A stretch of 64,000 nt of DNA, from positions 62,001 through 126,000 of the forward strand of contig CANGME010000010.1 of NCBI GenBank assembly GCA_947455145.1, given 5' to 3'. Positions 27,036 to 34,724 of this stretch are shown here, piece by piece. The notes beneath the pieces are model-generated. The model was not told the origin of the DNA. It searched no databases and saw only the letters and a program-made list of their open reading frames with translations. Position 1 is the stretch's first letter, and each line of letters begins with the position of its first letter. This DNA comes from Comamonadaceae bacterium. GTDB taxonomy: Bacteria; Pseudomonadota; Gammaproteobacteria; Burkholderiales; Burkholderiaceae_C. The translations under genes were made by a program, and so were the position numbers.

Positions 27036-28016
27036 ATGCGCCCATACCACCTACTTGCAGCCCTCGGTTTGACTTTGTGTGTGAGCAGCGCCGCGCTGGC
27101 CCAAACGCCCACGCCCGCCACAAACGCGGCCCCCTACCCCGTGAGCCGCGTCACCCTGGTCACCCACTCCAGCCCCGGTGGTGGCACGGACGTATTCTTG
27201 CGCAACCTCAACAAGCACCTCGCGGGCGTGCTTAAAACCAACCTCGCGGTGGAGAACATTCGCGGGGGCAGCGGTGCCACAGCCGTGTCCCATGTCGCCA
27301 AGGGCACTCCCAATGGCTCTATTTTTTACGGCACCACGCCCACCTACATCCAGACCACGCTCTTGTCCAAGCCGCCCGTGGGTTACGACGGGCTGGACCC
27401 GATGTTGATTGTCTTCATCGACCCCGAGGTCATCTACACCCGCACCGAGTCACCCTTTAAAAGCCTGAGCGACGTGGTGGCCCACGCCAAGGCCAACCCC
27501 GGCAAATCGCGCTGGGGTGCGGCCAACCCGGCCTCGCTGGAGCGCATCGGCATGGAAAAGCTGGCACGTGCAGGCGGCGTCAAAGTGCCCATCGTCAGCC
27601 ATGAGGGCGGGGGCGATTTGATGATCGGCGTGCTCAACGGCACGTATGACATTGGCATTGGTGAGATGCAAGAGCTGCAAGGCCAGTTGGAGGCGGGCAA
27701 GATCCGCCTGCTGGCCACGCTGTCCGAGCAGCGCTTGGCAAGCTTGCCGCAACTGGCCACGGCCAAAGAGCAGGGGCTCAACGTGGTGATCCGCAAGTTC
27801 CGTGGCATTGCCTCCCCCAAGGGCATGCCTGATGCGATTGCCAAAACCTGGGAAGACGCGGTGCGCAAAGTCGTAGCCTTGCCCGCCTACAAAGCCGAAT
27901 ACACCAAAGACCACCTCACACCCATGGTGCTGGGCCGCGAGGCCGCACGCAAGTTCACCACCGAGGTGGCGCAAGAGACCGCTGTGGCCTTCAAAGAAAT
28001 GGGTCTCATCAAATGA
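27036..28016 (+). CDS. Tripartite tricarboxylate transporter receptor (Bug/TctC, receptor 4)
   Basis: Periplasmic receptor of the complete transporter encoded with the next two genes. From the ATG at 27036 it has 326 residues and a signal peptide (LLAALGLTLCVSSAALA-QT). The body has VTLVTHSSPGGGTDVFLRN, KGTPNGSIFYGTTPTY and VSHEGGGDLMIGVLNG, a divergent Bug with a longer N-terminal linker. It overlaps tctB by ATGA, which supports co-function with that permease. Confidence 0.9.
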   Translation: MRPYHLLAALGLTLCVSSAALAQTPTPATNAAPYPVSRVTLVTHSSPGGGTDVFLRNLNKHLAGVLKTNLAVENIRGGSGATAVSHVAKGTPNGSIFYGTTPTYIQTTLLSKPPVGYDGLDPMLIVFIDPEVIYTRTESPFKSLSDVVAHAKANPGKSRWGAANPASLERIGMEKLARAGGVKVPIVSHEGGGDLMIGVLNGTYDIGIGEMQELQGQLEAGKIRLLATLSEQRLASLPQLATAKEQGLNVVIRKFRGIASPKGMPDAIAKTWEDAVRKVVALPAYKAEYTKDHLTPMVLGREAARKFTTEVAQETAVAFKEMGLIK

Positions 28017-28507
28017 CCGACCAGCGCGTAGACCGCATCACGGCGCTGGTAGGCGCGGCCTTGTCCATCAGCTACCTGCTCTACGCGCGCAGCATAGAAG
28101 ACAGCCTGCTGGCCGATAGTGTGGGCGCGAACGGTGTGCCCATGGGCGTGGGCGGCTTGCTGCTGCTGGCCTGTGTCGCGCTGTTCTTGAAAAGCGGCGT
28201 CAAAAACAAGGCCGAAACGGTCGAACCTAAGGAAGCAAAGGAAGAAGCCGGTGCAGAACACCCGCACCGCATGGCCCTGGGTTTGCTGGCCATCTTGGCG
28301 ACCTATGTGGCACTGCTGCCATTCCTGGGTTATGTCGTGTCCATCGGCTTGCTGGTGGGCAGCGTGGCGTGGTTGGCGGGGGCGCGCAAGCGCGTCTCGG
28401 TGCTGACGTGCATGGTGCTGGCCGGGCCTGCGCTGTGGCTCATGTTTGACTGGGCGCTGGAGATTCGCCTGCCCGTGGGCCTGTGGCCCCTGCTGCTGGG
28501 AGGTTAA
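28013..28507 (+). CDS. tctB: Tripartite transporter small membrane subunit TctB
   Basis: A 164-residue protein with four hydrophobic segments: one near residue 15, LLLLACVALFL, LAILATYVALLPFLGYV and a C-terminal one. A charged linker rich in Lys/Glu lies between the second and third. This topology and its place between receptor and TctA genes fit TctB. Confidence 0.85.
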   Translation: MTDQRVDRITALVGAALSISYLLYARSIEDSLLADSVGANGVPMGVGGLLLLACVALFLKSGVKNKAETVEPKEAKEEAGAEHPHRMALGLLAILATYVALLPFLGYVVSIGLLVGSVAWLAGARKRVSVLTCMVLAGPALWLMFDWALEIRLPVGLWPLLLGG

Positions 28508-28509
28508 GC

Positions 28510-29988
28510 ATGGACAACCTTCTTGTTTCTCTGACCAACCTGGCCTCAGTCTGGGTGATCGTTGCCGCGTTTGCCGGGGTGCTCTGGGGCATTTTGGGTG
28601 GCGCGCTGCCGGGTATTTCGCCGTCGATTGCGATGGCGCTGCTGCTGCCCTTTACCGTGGGCATGAGCCCCACGGTCGCCTTGGTCTTGCTGGCCAGTGT
28701 GTACGTGGGCGCGGAGTACGGCGGCTCCATACCGGCGATTTTGATTCGCACACCGGGCACCAACTCGGCCTCGGCCACGGTGATTGACGGCTATGAGATG
28801 GCACGCCAAGGCCGAGCGGGTGAGGCGCTGGGCATCTCCCTGATGTCGGGTCTGTGGGGTGGCCTGTTTGGCTTGATCGTCTTGGTGCTGGCCACCGAGA
28901 GCTTGGCCAAGGTGGCTTTGGCCTTTACGCCTGCGGCTTATTTTTCGCTGGGCATTTTGGGCTTGTCGGTGATTGCCGGTTTGTCGGGCGGGTCATTGCT
29001 GCGCGGGGTGATTGCCGCTTGCCTGGGTTTGATGATTGCCTTCATCGGCAGCGACCCCGTCTCGGGCGTGCAGCGCTTTACATTTGGCTCGGCTGATTTG
29101 CTGGATGGCGTCAAACCCATTTTGGTGATGGTGGGCCTGTTTGCGGTGACTGAGATGCTGGTTCAAATCGGTGAGCCGCCCTGGGCGCAAGGGGGCAACG
29201 CATCGACCAAACTCAAGTTACCGAACTGGGCCATGTCCAAGCGCTTGTTCAAACCCCAGGCCATTGGCGCGGTGATCGGCACGGTCGAAGGCGTCACGCC
29301 GGGGGCGGGTGGCACCATCGCGGCCTTCATGGCTTACTCTGAAGCCAAGCGTTGGTCCAAGCACCCTGAAGAATTTGGCAAGGGCTCGCCCGAAGGCGTG
29401 GCCGCGCCCGAGGCCGCGAACAATGTGGTCACCGCCACGGCGCTGGTGCCACTGCTGAGCCTGGGCATTCCGGGCTCCAACTCGGCGGCGATTTTGCTGG
29501 GCGGCTTTTTGATCCACGGCTTGCAACCCGGCCCCATGCTGTTCCAAAAAGCGCCTGAGGTGGTGTATGGCTTGTACGGCGGCCTCTTCATGGCCAACAT
29601 CGCCATGTTGCTGATTGGCCTGGTGATTCTTTCGCCCTGCATGTGGCTGGTGAACCGGCCCAAGCCCTACTTGATCGCCTTCATTTTGGCGCTGGTGATG
29701 TCGGGCGTGTACGCCATTCACCAAAGCATTTTTGAGTGCGGTCTGGTACTGGCCATTGGCGTGCTGGGCTATGGCATGCGCCTGCTGCGCTTGCCGGTGT
29801 TGCCGCTGGTGCTGGGCTTGGTGCTGGGGTATTTGGTCGAATCCAATTACCGCCGCAGCCTGTTGATATCGGGTGGCGACCACAGCATTTTCATCACCGA
29901 TCCAGTGTCTGCCCTGTTGTTGGGCTTGGCATTGGTCTTAAGTATCTACACCGGTTGGAAAGAGTTTTCTGACCGCAGCAAAGCCTAA
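28510..29988 (+). CDS. tctA: Tripartite transporter large membrane subunit TctA
   Basis: TctA is the 12-helix channel subunit of the sodium- or proton-coupled tripartite carboxylate transporter. The 492-residue protein has the twin conserved stretches GGALPGISPSIAMALLLPF and VEGVTPGAGGTIAAFMAYSE, plus YVGAEYGGSIPAILI and LGIPGSNSAAILLGG. The start is the ATG 2 bp after the tctB stop. It is followed 4 bp later by the MmgE/PrpD gene. Confidence 0.94.
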   Translation: MDNLLVSLTNLASVWVIVAAFAGVLWGILGGALPGISPSIAMALLLPFTVGMSPTVALVLLASVYVGAEYGGSIPAILIRTPGTNSASATVIDGYEMARQGRAGEALGISLMSGLWGGLFGLIVLVLATESLAKVALAFTPAAYFSLGILGLSVIAGLSGGSLLRGVIAACLGLMIAFIGSDPVSGVQRFTFGSADLLDGVKPILVMVGLFAVTEMLVQIGEPPWAQGGNASTKLKLPNWAMSKRLFKPQAIGAVIGTVEGVTPGAGGTIAAFMAYSEAKRWSKHPEEFGKGSPEGVAAPEAANNVVTATALVPLLSLGIPGSNSAAILLGGFLIHGLQPGPMLFQKAPEVVYGLYGGLFMANIAMLLIGLVILSPCMWLVNRPKPYLIAFILALVMSGVYAIHQSIFECGLVLAIGVLGYGMRLLRLPVLPLVLGLVLGYLVESNYRRSLLISGGDHSIFITDPVSALLLGLALVLSIYTGWKEFSDRSKA

Positions 29989-29992
29989 ATTT

Positions 29993-31378
29993 ATGACATC
30001 AACTATCAATACCAGTTCCGCCGCCACCGTGGCGCAACGCTTGGCGCAAGTCATTGTGAGCGCCACACCCGAGCAAGACGCCTTGGGAAAGCAAGTCGGC
30101 CAACGCCTGTTGATGGACGTGGCGGGCATTTGCCTGGCCGCGCGCCATGAGACTTACGTAAAAGCGGCATTGGCTTCACTCGACCAAGACGGCCCGTGCA
30201 CGGTGATCGGATTTGGCCAACGCTGCGGCGTCGAAGGCGCGGCCTTTGTCAACGGCATTGCCGCGCACGGCGAAGACTTTGACGACACCTATGAAGGTGG
30301 CCCGGTGCACGCCGGTGCGGTGGTGGTGCCTGCATTGTTGGCGGCGGCGCAGCGCCATGGTTTGAGTGGCGAGATGCTCTTGCGCGGTATCGCCATCGGT
30401 GTGGAGGTGACGTGCCGACTGTGCAGTGTGGCCCCGATGAAGGTGCACAAAGCGGGCTTTCACCCCACCGCCATTTTTGGCGTGTTTGGTGCGGTCGCGG
30501 GGCTGGGTGCAGCGTTGCGCTTGACGCAGCCGCAGATCGTCAATGCGCTGGGCATTGCAGGCAGCATGGCGGGCGGCATCATTGAGTATTTGGCCGATGG
30601 CTCATGGACCAAACGCATGCACCCCGGCTGGGCCGCGCAGTCGGCCTACCGCGCCGTGCGCTTGGCGCAAAACGGTTTCAAAGGGCCCGCCACGGTGTTT
30701 GAGGGCAAGCACGGCGTGTTCCACGGATTTGCCAATACCAGCGACGGTGATTTTGAAGCCATGCTCAGCGGCTTTGGACAGACCTGGGTCTGGACCAGCA
30801 TAGCCTTCAAGCCCTACGCCTGCGGCACCATGGCCCACCCCTTCATCGACTGCGCGCGTGCGTTTCGCGCCAAGGGCATCCCGCTCGATCTGATCAAAAG
30901 CATCGAGTGCAACACTGCCGAGGGCATCGTGCACCGGCTGTGGGAGCCGCTGGCGCTCAAGCAATCGCCCCCCAACGCCTACGCCGCCAAGTTCAGCATT
31001 CCTTATGCGATTGCCGCAGGTTTGACTTTTGACGATGCCGGTTTGGGCGAGTACGCCGAGGCTGTGGTGCAACGCGCCGACCTGCGTGCGTTGGCCGCCA
31101 AGGTGTCTTACATCGTTGACCCAGCCAACCCTTACCCTAAGCAGTTCACCGGGCATTTGCGCATCACCCTGCACAACGGTGAGGTGCATGAGCACAAGCA
31201 AGGTTTCTTCAAAGGCGGTGTGGATCACCCCATGAGCGACGCCGACTTGCAGCAGAAGTTTCTCGCCAATTGCCGTTATGGTCAGGTGAGCGATGCGCAG
31301 GCGCAGACGCTGTTGCAGCAATTGGGCGCGGTGTTCGGTGCTGATGCGGTGGATTTGTCGGCGCTGACTCTGGGTTGA
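29993..31378 (+). CDS. MmgE/PrpD family protein
   Basis: MmgE/PrpD proteins include 2-methylcitrate dehydratase, iminodisuccinate epimerase and cis-aconitate decarboxylase. This 461-residue member has the conserved VNGIAAHGEDFDDT, AGFHPTAIFGVFGAVAGLG and KPYACGTMAHPFIDC segments. It is in the transporter operon, so it likely acts on the imported polycarboxylate (inference). The exact reaction cannot be assigned. Confidence 0.9.
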   Translation: MTSTINTSSAATVAQRLAQVIVSATPEQDALGKQVGQRLLMDVAGICLAARHETYVKAALASLDQDGPCTVIGFGQRCGVEGAAFVNGIAAHGEDFDDTYEGGPVHAGAVVVPALLAAAQRHGLSGEMLLRGIAIGVEVTCRLCSVAPMKVHKAGFHPTAIFGVFGAVAGLGAALRLTQPQIVNALGIAGSMAGGIIEYLADGSWTKRMHPGWAAQSAYRAVRLAQNGFKGPATVFEGKHGVFHGFANTSDGDFEAMLSGFGQTWVWTSIAFKPYACGTMAHPFIDCARAFRAKGIPLDLIKSIECNTAEGIVHRLWEPLALKQSPPNAYAAKFSIPYAIAAGLTFDDAGLGEYAEAVVQRADLRALAAKVSYIVDPANPYPKQFTGHLRITLHNGEVHEHKQGFFKGGVDHPMSDADLQQKFLANCRYGQVSDAQAQTLLQQLGAVFGADAVDLSALTLG

Positions 31379-31477
31379 TTCACGCCTCCCTTTGTGATGA
31401 CTCGTGGTCTCTCGTTCACCGTGACACTGTTCCGTATTCAGCGCGTTCCCAACTTGACGGGCGAAAGTTTGTACGGG

Positions 31478-31580
31478 AGCGGCCCGGCGGCGCACTCAGC
31501 TACGCGGCTGTCCCCCGTGTCGGCCTATGGCCGACAACTCCTCCTTGATGCCGCTACGCTGAGCGCCCCACCGAGCCGCT
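31478..31580. repeat. Family B palindromic element, divergent inverted copy
   Basis: The ends AGCGGCCCGGCGGCGCACTC (from 31478) and GCTGAGCGCCCCACCGAGCC (from 31558) pair with about five mismatches in 23 bp. The centre includes the reverse complement of the family B core (GCGGCTGTCCCCC ... TCCTTGATGCCGC) around a CGGCC-TAT-GGCCG hairpin. The core is thus inverted relative to the copy 51 bp downstream. Confidence 0.75.
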
Positions 31581-31630
31581 CCTGCCAACGTGGTGGGTAT
31601 TCAACCGCTGGCATACCCGCCGTGCTCGCC

Positions 31631-31724
31631 GCCCAGGCGCTTGGGGTGAGTGGCGCAGCGGCATCAAGGAGCAGGCCGAAGGCCGGGGGACAGCCGCGGA
31701 GCTACTTACCCCAAGTGCCGGGGC
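31631..31724. repeat. Family B palindromic element, copy 2
   Basis: The ends GCCCAGGCGCTTGGGGTGAG (from 31631) and ACTTACCCCAAGTGCCGGGG (from 31704) pair imperfectly. The core GCGGCATCAAGGAGCAGGCC and GGGGGACAGCCGCG is nearly identical to the copy at 4898-4993. Confidence 0.85.
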
Positions 31725-31780
31725 GTACAAAACCCCGGCGTCCTGAAATCAGAAACACGCAATAAACCACAACGCGCAAC

Positions 31781-32539
31781 ATGAACACATCAATGAGCCC
31801 CCCCAAAGTCGCCCTAGTCACCGGCGCAGGCCGCAACATTGGCCGCGCTATCGCACTGGCCCTGGCTCGCGAAGGCTTTGCCGTGGCCGTCAATGTGCGC
31901 AGCTCTGTCGCTGAAGGTCAAGCAGTCGTTGAGGAGTTGAAGGCCTTAGGCGCTCAAGCGATGCTGTGCGTGGCCGACGTGACCGATCAAGCCGCTGTGC
32001 AAGCCATGGCCGACCAAGTTCAGCAACACTGGGGACGGCTGGACGTGCTGGTCAACAACGCGGCGGTGCGGCACGAAGCGCCACTGGCCGACATCACCCC
32101 GCAAGACTGGCGCAACACATTGGCTGTGGTGCTGGACGGGGCTTTCTTTTGCAGCCAAGCCTGCGCGCCGCTGTTGCAACAATCACCGGCTGGTGCGGTC
32201 ATCAACATCGGTGGCCTTACGGCCCATACCGGCGCAGCGCAGCGCGTGCATGTGGTCACCGCCAAGCTCGGGCTAGTCGGCTTGACGCGTGCCCTGGCGC
32301 ATGAGCTGGCCCCGGCCATCACCGTCAATTGCGTCTCGCCCGGCATGATCTCCACCGCACGCAATGTCGGCACCGCCACGGCAACACCGCAGCACCATGC
32401 CAAGCACCAGCCCCTGATGGAGCGGCGCGGCAGCGCGGACGAAGTCGCCGCCATGGTGACCTGGTTGGCCAGTGACAAGGCGCGCTTTATCACGGGGCAG
32501 GTGATGCACGTGAACGGCGGCACGTACCTGGGTTCATGA
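31781..32539 (+). CDS. SDR-family protein lacking the catalytic Tyr and Ser
   Basis: The 252-residue protein has the SDR cofactor motif TGAGRNIGRA and NNAAVRHEA, so it should bind NAD(P). Aligned by eye to FabG, the catalytic Ser position reads Gly (INIGGLTAHTG) and the Tyr of YxxxK reads Val (HVVTAK), while Lys is kept. Catalysis must therefore differ from classical SDRs, or the protein is a non-enzymatic binder. It is followed 10 bp later by the AbrB-family membrane protein gene. Confidence 0.85.
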   Translation: MNTSMSPPKVALVTGAGRNIGRAIALALAREGFAVAVNVRSSVAEGQAVVEELKALGAQAMLCVADVTDQAAVQAMADQVQQHWGRLDVLVNNAAVRHEAPLADITPQDWRNTLAVVLDGAFFCSQACAPLLQQSPAGAVINIGGLTAHTGAAQRVHVVTAKLGLVGLTRALAHELAPAITVNCVSPGMISTARNVGTATATPQHHAKHQPLMERRGSADEVAAMVTWLASDKARFITGQVMHVNGGTYLGS

Positions 32540-32549
32540 GGCTAGGCGC

Positions 32550-33587
32550 GTGAGCTCTTCGCCTGTGCGCCTGCTGCTCACCATCGCCTTCGCGGCTGTG
32601 GGCGGCAGCATTGCATCCACCATCCACATGCCTTTGCCGTGGTTGCTGGGCTCGATGTTGGGTGTGGCCTGCATCAGCTTAGGCGGACAATCGCACCGCC
32701 AACCCGTGCGGGCACGCAAGGCCGCGCAAATCTACATCGGCACTGCTATCGGTCTCTACTTCACACCCGCAGTCTTGGGGCAGATCACCGACATGGCGGG
32801 CTGGCTTCTGCTGGGGGCGCTCACCGGGCTGGTGATGTCGGCCTTGTCTGCCCGCTGGCTCCAGCGCTTAACAAAGGTGGATGGCCCCACGGCCATCTAC
32901 GCGGTGGCGCTCGGAGCGTCGGCAGAGATGTCGGCACAGGCCCAACGTGCCGGGGCCGACGCGGCGGTCGTGGCCTCAGCCCATGCGGTGCGCATCATGA
33001 TGGTCACCTTCACCGCCTCTTTCATTGTGTGGGCCACCGGGGTAAGCCCTGTGGCATCCGCCGGTGGGGCAGCAGTTTTGGCCTTGCAATGGGTGGCAGG
33101 TTTGCTGCTGGTGGCGGGCTTGGTGGGCTGGATTTTTTCTCGACTCCACCTGCCCAATGCCTGGGTGCTCGGCGCGCTGTTGGTGGGCGGCGTGTTCGCA
33201 TTTCAGCAGGGCAGCGCACGCTTGCCCGAGCTGGGCATGATCACGGCCCAAGCGGTGATTGGCTGGGGACTGGGCCAAAACATGACACGTGAATTTTTCA
33301 CCCGCGCCCCGCAAACGCTGCTCATGGTCGCGTTGATCACACTGCTTATATTGCTGGTGTGCATCGGCATGGCCATGCTCATTGCCGTAGGTGCAAAGCT
33401 GCCCGTGATGACCGCCTTTTTGTCACTGGCTCCTGGCGGCATGACAGAAATGGGCCTGATCTCCAAAACCTTCGGCCTGGGCGCACCCATCGTCACCGCC
33501 TTTCACCTGACGCGCATTTTGTGCACCATCTTCCTAACGCAAATCACGTCCAAGGCCATGCTCAAGCATGGTTGGGTTAGGGCGTGA
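32550..33587 (+). CDS. AbrB-family membrane protein (PF05145-type)
   Basis: A 345-residue, roughly ten-helix protein with the internal duplication of this family: HMPLPWLLGSMLGV in the first half matches HLPNAWVLGALLVGG in the second. It is named after E. coli AbrB, a putative membrane transporter or regulator unrelated to the AbrB DNA-binding fold. The start is the GTG at 32550. Such genes are often found beside tripartite transporters; function is unproven. Confidence 0.85.
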   Translation: MSSSPVRLLLTIAFAAVGGSIASTIHMPLPWLLGSMLGVACISLGGQSHRQPVRARKAAQIYIGTAIGLYFTPAVLGQITDMAGWLLLGALTGLVMSALSARWLQRLTKVDGPTAIYAVALGASAEMSAQAQRAGADAAVVASAHAVRIMMVTFTASFIVWATGVSPVASAGGAAVLALQWVAGLLLVAGLVGWIFSRLHLPNAWVLGALLVGGVFAFQQGSARLPELGMITAQAVIGWGLGQNMTREFFTRAPQTLLMVALITLLILLVCIGMAMLIAVGAKLPVMTAFLSLAPGGMTEMGLISKTFGLGAPIVTAFHLTRILCTIFLTQITSKAMLKHGWVRA

Positions 33588-33608
33588 TTCAACACAAGGT
33601 AAAACACC

Positions 33609-34589
33609 ATGAAAATTGCCATCCCCGACGACTACCAAGACTGCGTTCGGAACCTCCAGTGTTTCGCATTAATGGCCGATCACAAGGTCACGATTTACAA
33701 CGACAACATAAAAGACGTCTCAGCCTTGGCCGCGCGCTTTGCTGATGCGCAAGCCATCGTCTTGACGCGTGAGCGCACACGCATCACGGCCGAGTTGCTG
33801 GACCGTTTGCCGCAATTGCGCGTCATTAGTCAGACCGGCAAGTTGGCCGGGCATGTGGACTTGGCGGCTTGTACGCAACGCGGTATTGCGGTGCTAGAGG
33901 GCAGTGGCACGGGGGCGGCTACGGCTGAGCTGACGTGGGCGCTTTTGTTGGCCAGCCGCCGCAATGTAGTGGCGGAGGTCAACCGCTTGCACAGCGGATT
34001 GTGGCAAGGCTCGGTGGGACAGCAACTGCAAGGTCAACGTCTGGGCGTGTGGAGCTATGGCCGCATTGGCAAGCAAGTGGCTAACTATGGAAAAGCCTTT
34101 GGCATGAAAGTGTGGGCCTGGGGCCGTGCGGGCTCTATGGCGCAAGCACAGGCCGATGGGGTGGAGGTTGCACCATCGAAGCAAGCCTTCTTTGCGCAGA
34201 GTGACGTCATCACCCTGCACGTGCGCCTGAACGCCAACACCGCAGGCATGGTGACTGCGACTGACCTCGCGGACATGAAGCCCAGCGCGCTCTTGGTCAA
34301 CACCAGCCGCGCTGAGTTGGTCGCGCCCGGTGCTTTGGCGCAGGCCTTGCAACAAGGTCGCCCCGGCTTTGCTGCGGTAGACGTTTATGAAGACGAGCCG
34401 GTGCTGGGCGCGGCCCACCCACTGCTGCAACTGCCCAATGCGCTTTGCACGCCGCACCTGGGATTTGTGGAGAAGGATACCTACGAGCGCTATTTTGGCC
34501 TGGCGTTTGAGAACATCAACCACTTCTGCGCAGGGCGAACCACGGGGCTGGTGAATCCCGACTATGCTCTAAATAGGCCAGCGCCTTAA
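33609..34589 (+). CDS. D-2-hydroxyacid dehydrogenase family protein
   Basis: A 326-residue NAD-dependent dehydrogenase. The catalytic trio is present: Arg in VNTSRAELV, Glu in DVYEDEPV and His in TPHLGFVEKD. The dinucleotide motif reads GVWSYGRIGKQV, with Ser at the first Gly position. The late GFVEKDTYERYF is typical of the PdxB/SerA-like group in Burkholderiales. Last gene of the transporter cluster; the substrate is unknown. Confidence 0.9.
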   Translation: MKIAIPDDYQDCVRNLQCFALMADHKVTIYNDNIKDVSALAARFADAQAIVLTRERTRITAELLDRLPQLRVISQTGKLAGHVDLAACTQRGIAVLEGSGTGAATAELTWALLLASRRNVVAEVNRLHSGLWQGSVGQQLQGQRLGVWSYGRIGKQVANYGKAFGMKVWAWGRAGSMAQAQADGVEVAPSKQAFFAQSDVITLHVRLNANTAGMVTATDLADMKPSALLVNTSRAELVAPGALAQALQQGRPGFAAVDVYEDEPVLGAAHPLLQLPNALCTPHLGFVEKDTYERYFGLAFENINHFCAGRTTGLVNPDYALNRPAP

Positions 34590-34724
34590 AGTTTCGAAAA
34601 CGTCCCGCGTGTGCACCCCATGCGCACCCCATGCACACGCATTCATGAGCCGGTATGACGAATTTTTTATTTATCTTAAAATTAGAAGGTGCGTAAAAAT
34701 TCTTCAACCCCTGCCCTCTTCCGG

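Larger units (their letters stand above)
31379..31780. other. 402-bp gene-free stretch occupied by palindromic elements
   Basis: The gap between the MmgE/PrpD gene and the SDR gene carries two large hairpin-forming repeats in a row (31478-31580 and 31631-31724). No credible protein is encoded. It may split the transporter operon into two transcripts. No clear promoter was recognised before 31781. Confidence 0.6.

Noticed and set aside
29218-29883. Minus-strand frame over tctA, rich in Gln and His
   Set aside because: It shows the composition expected of antisense to a hydrophobic gene; no domain is recognisable.
34590-34724. Possible Fur box before the TonB receptor (TTATTTATCTTAAAATTAG)
   Set aside because: It is AT-rich but matches the consensus poorly; I cannot separate it from chance.
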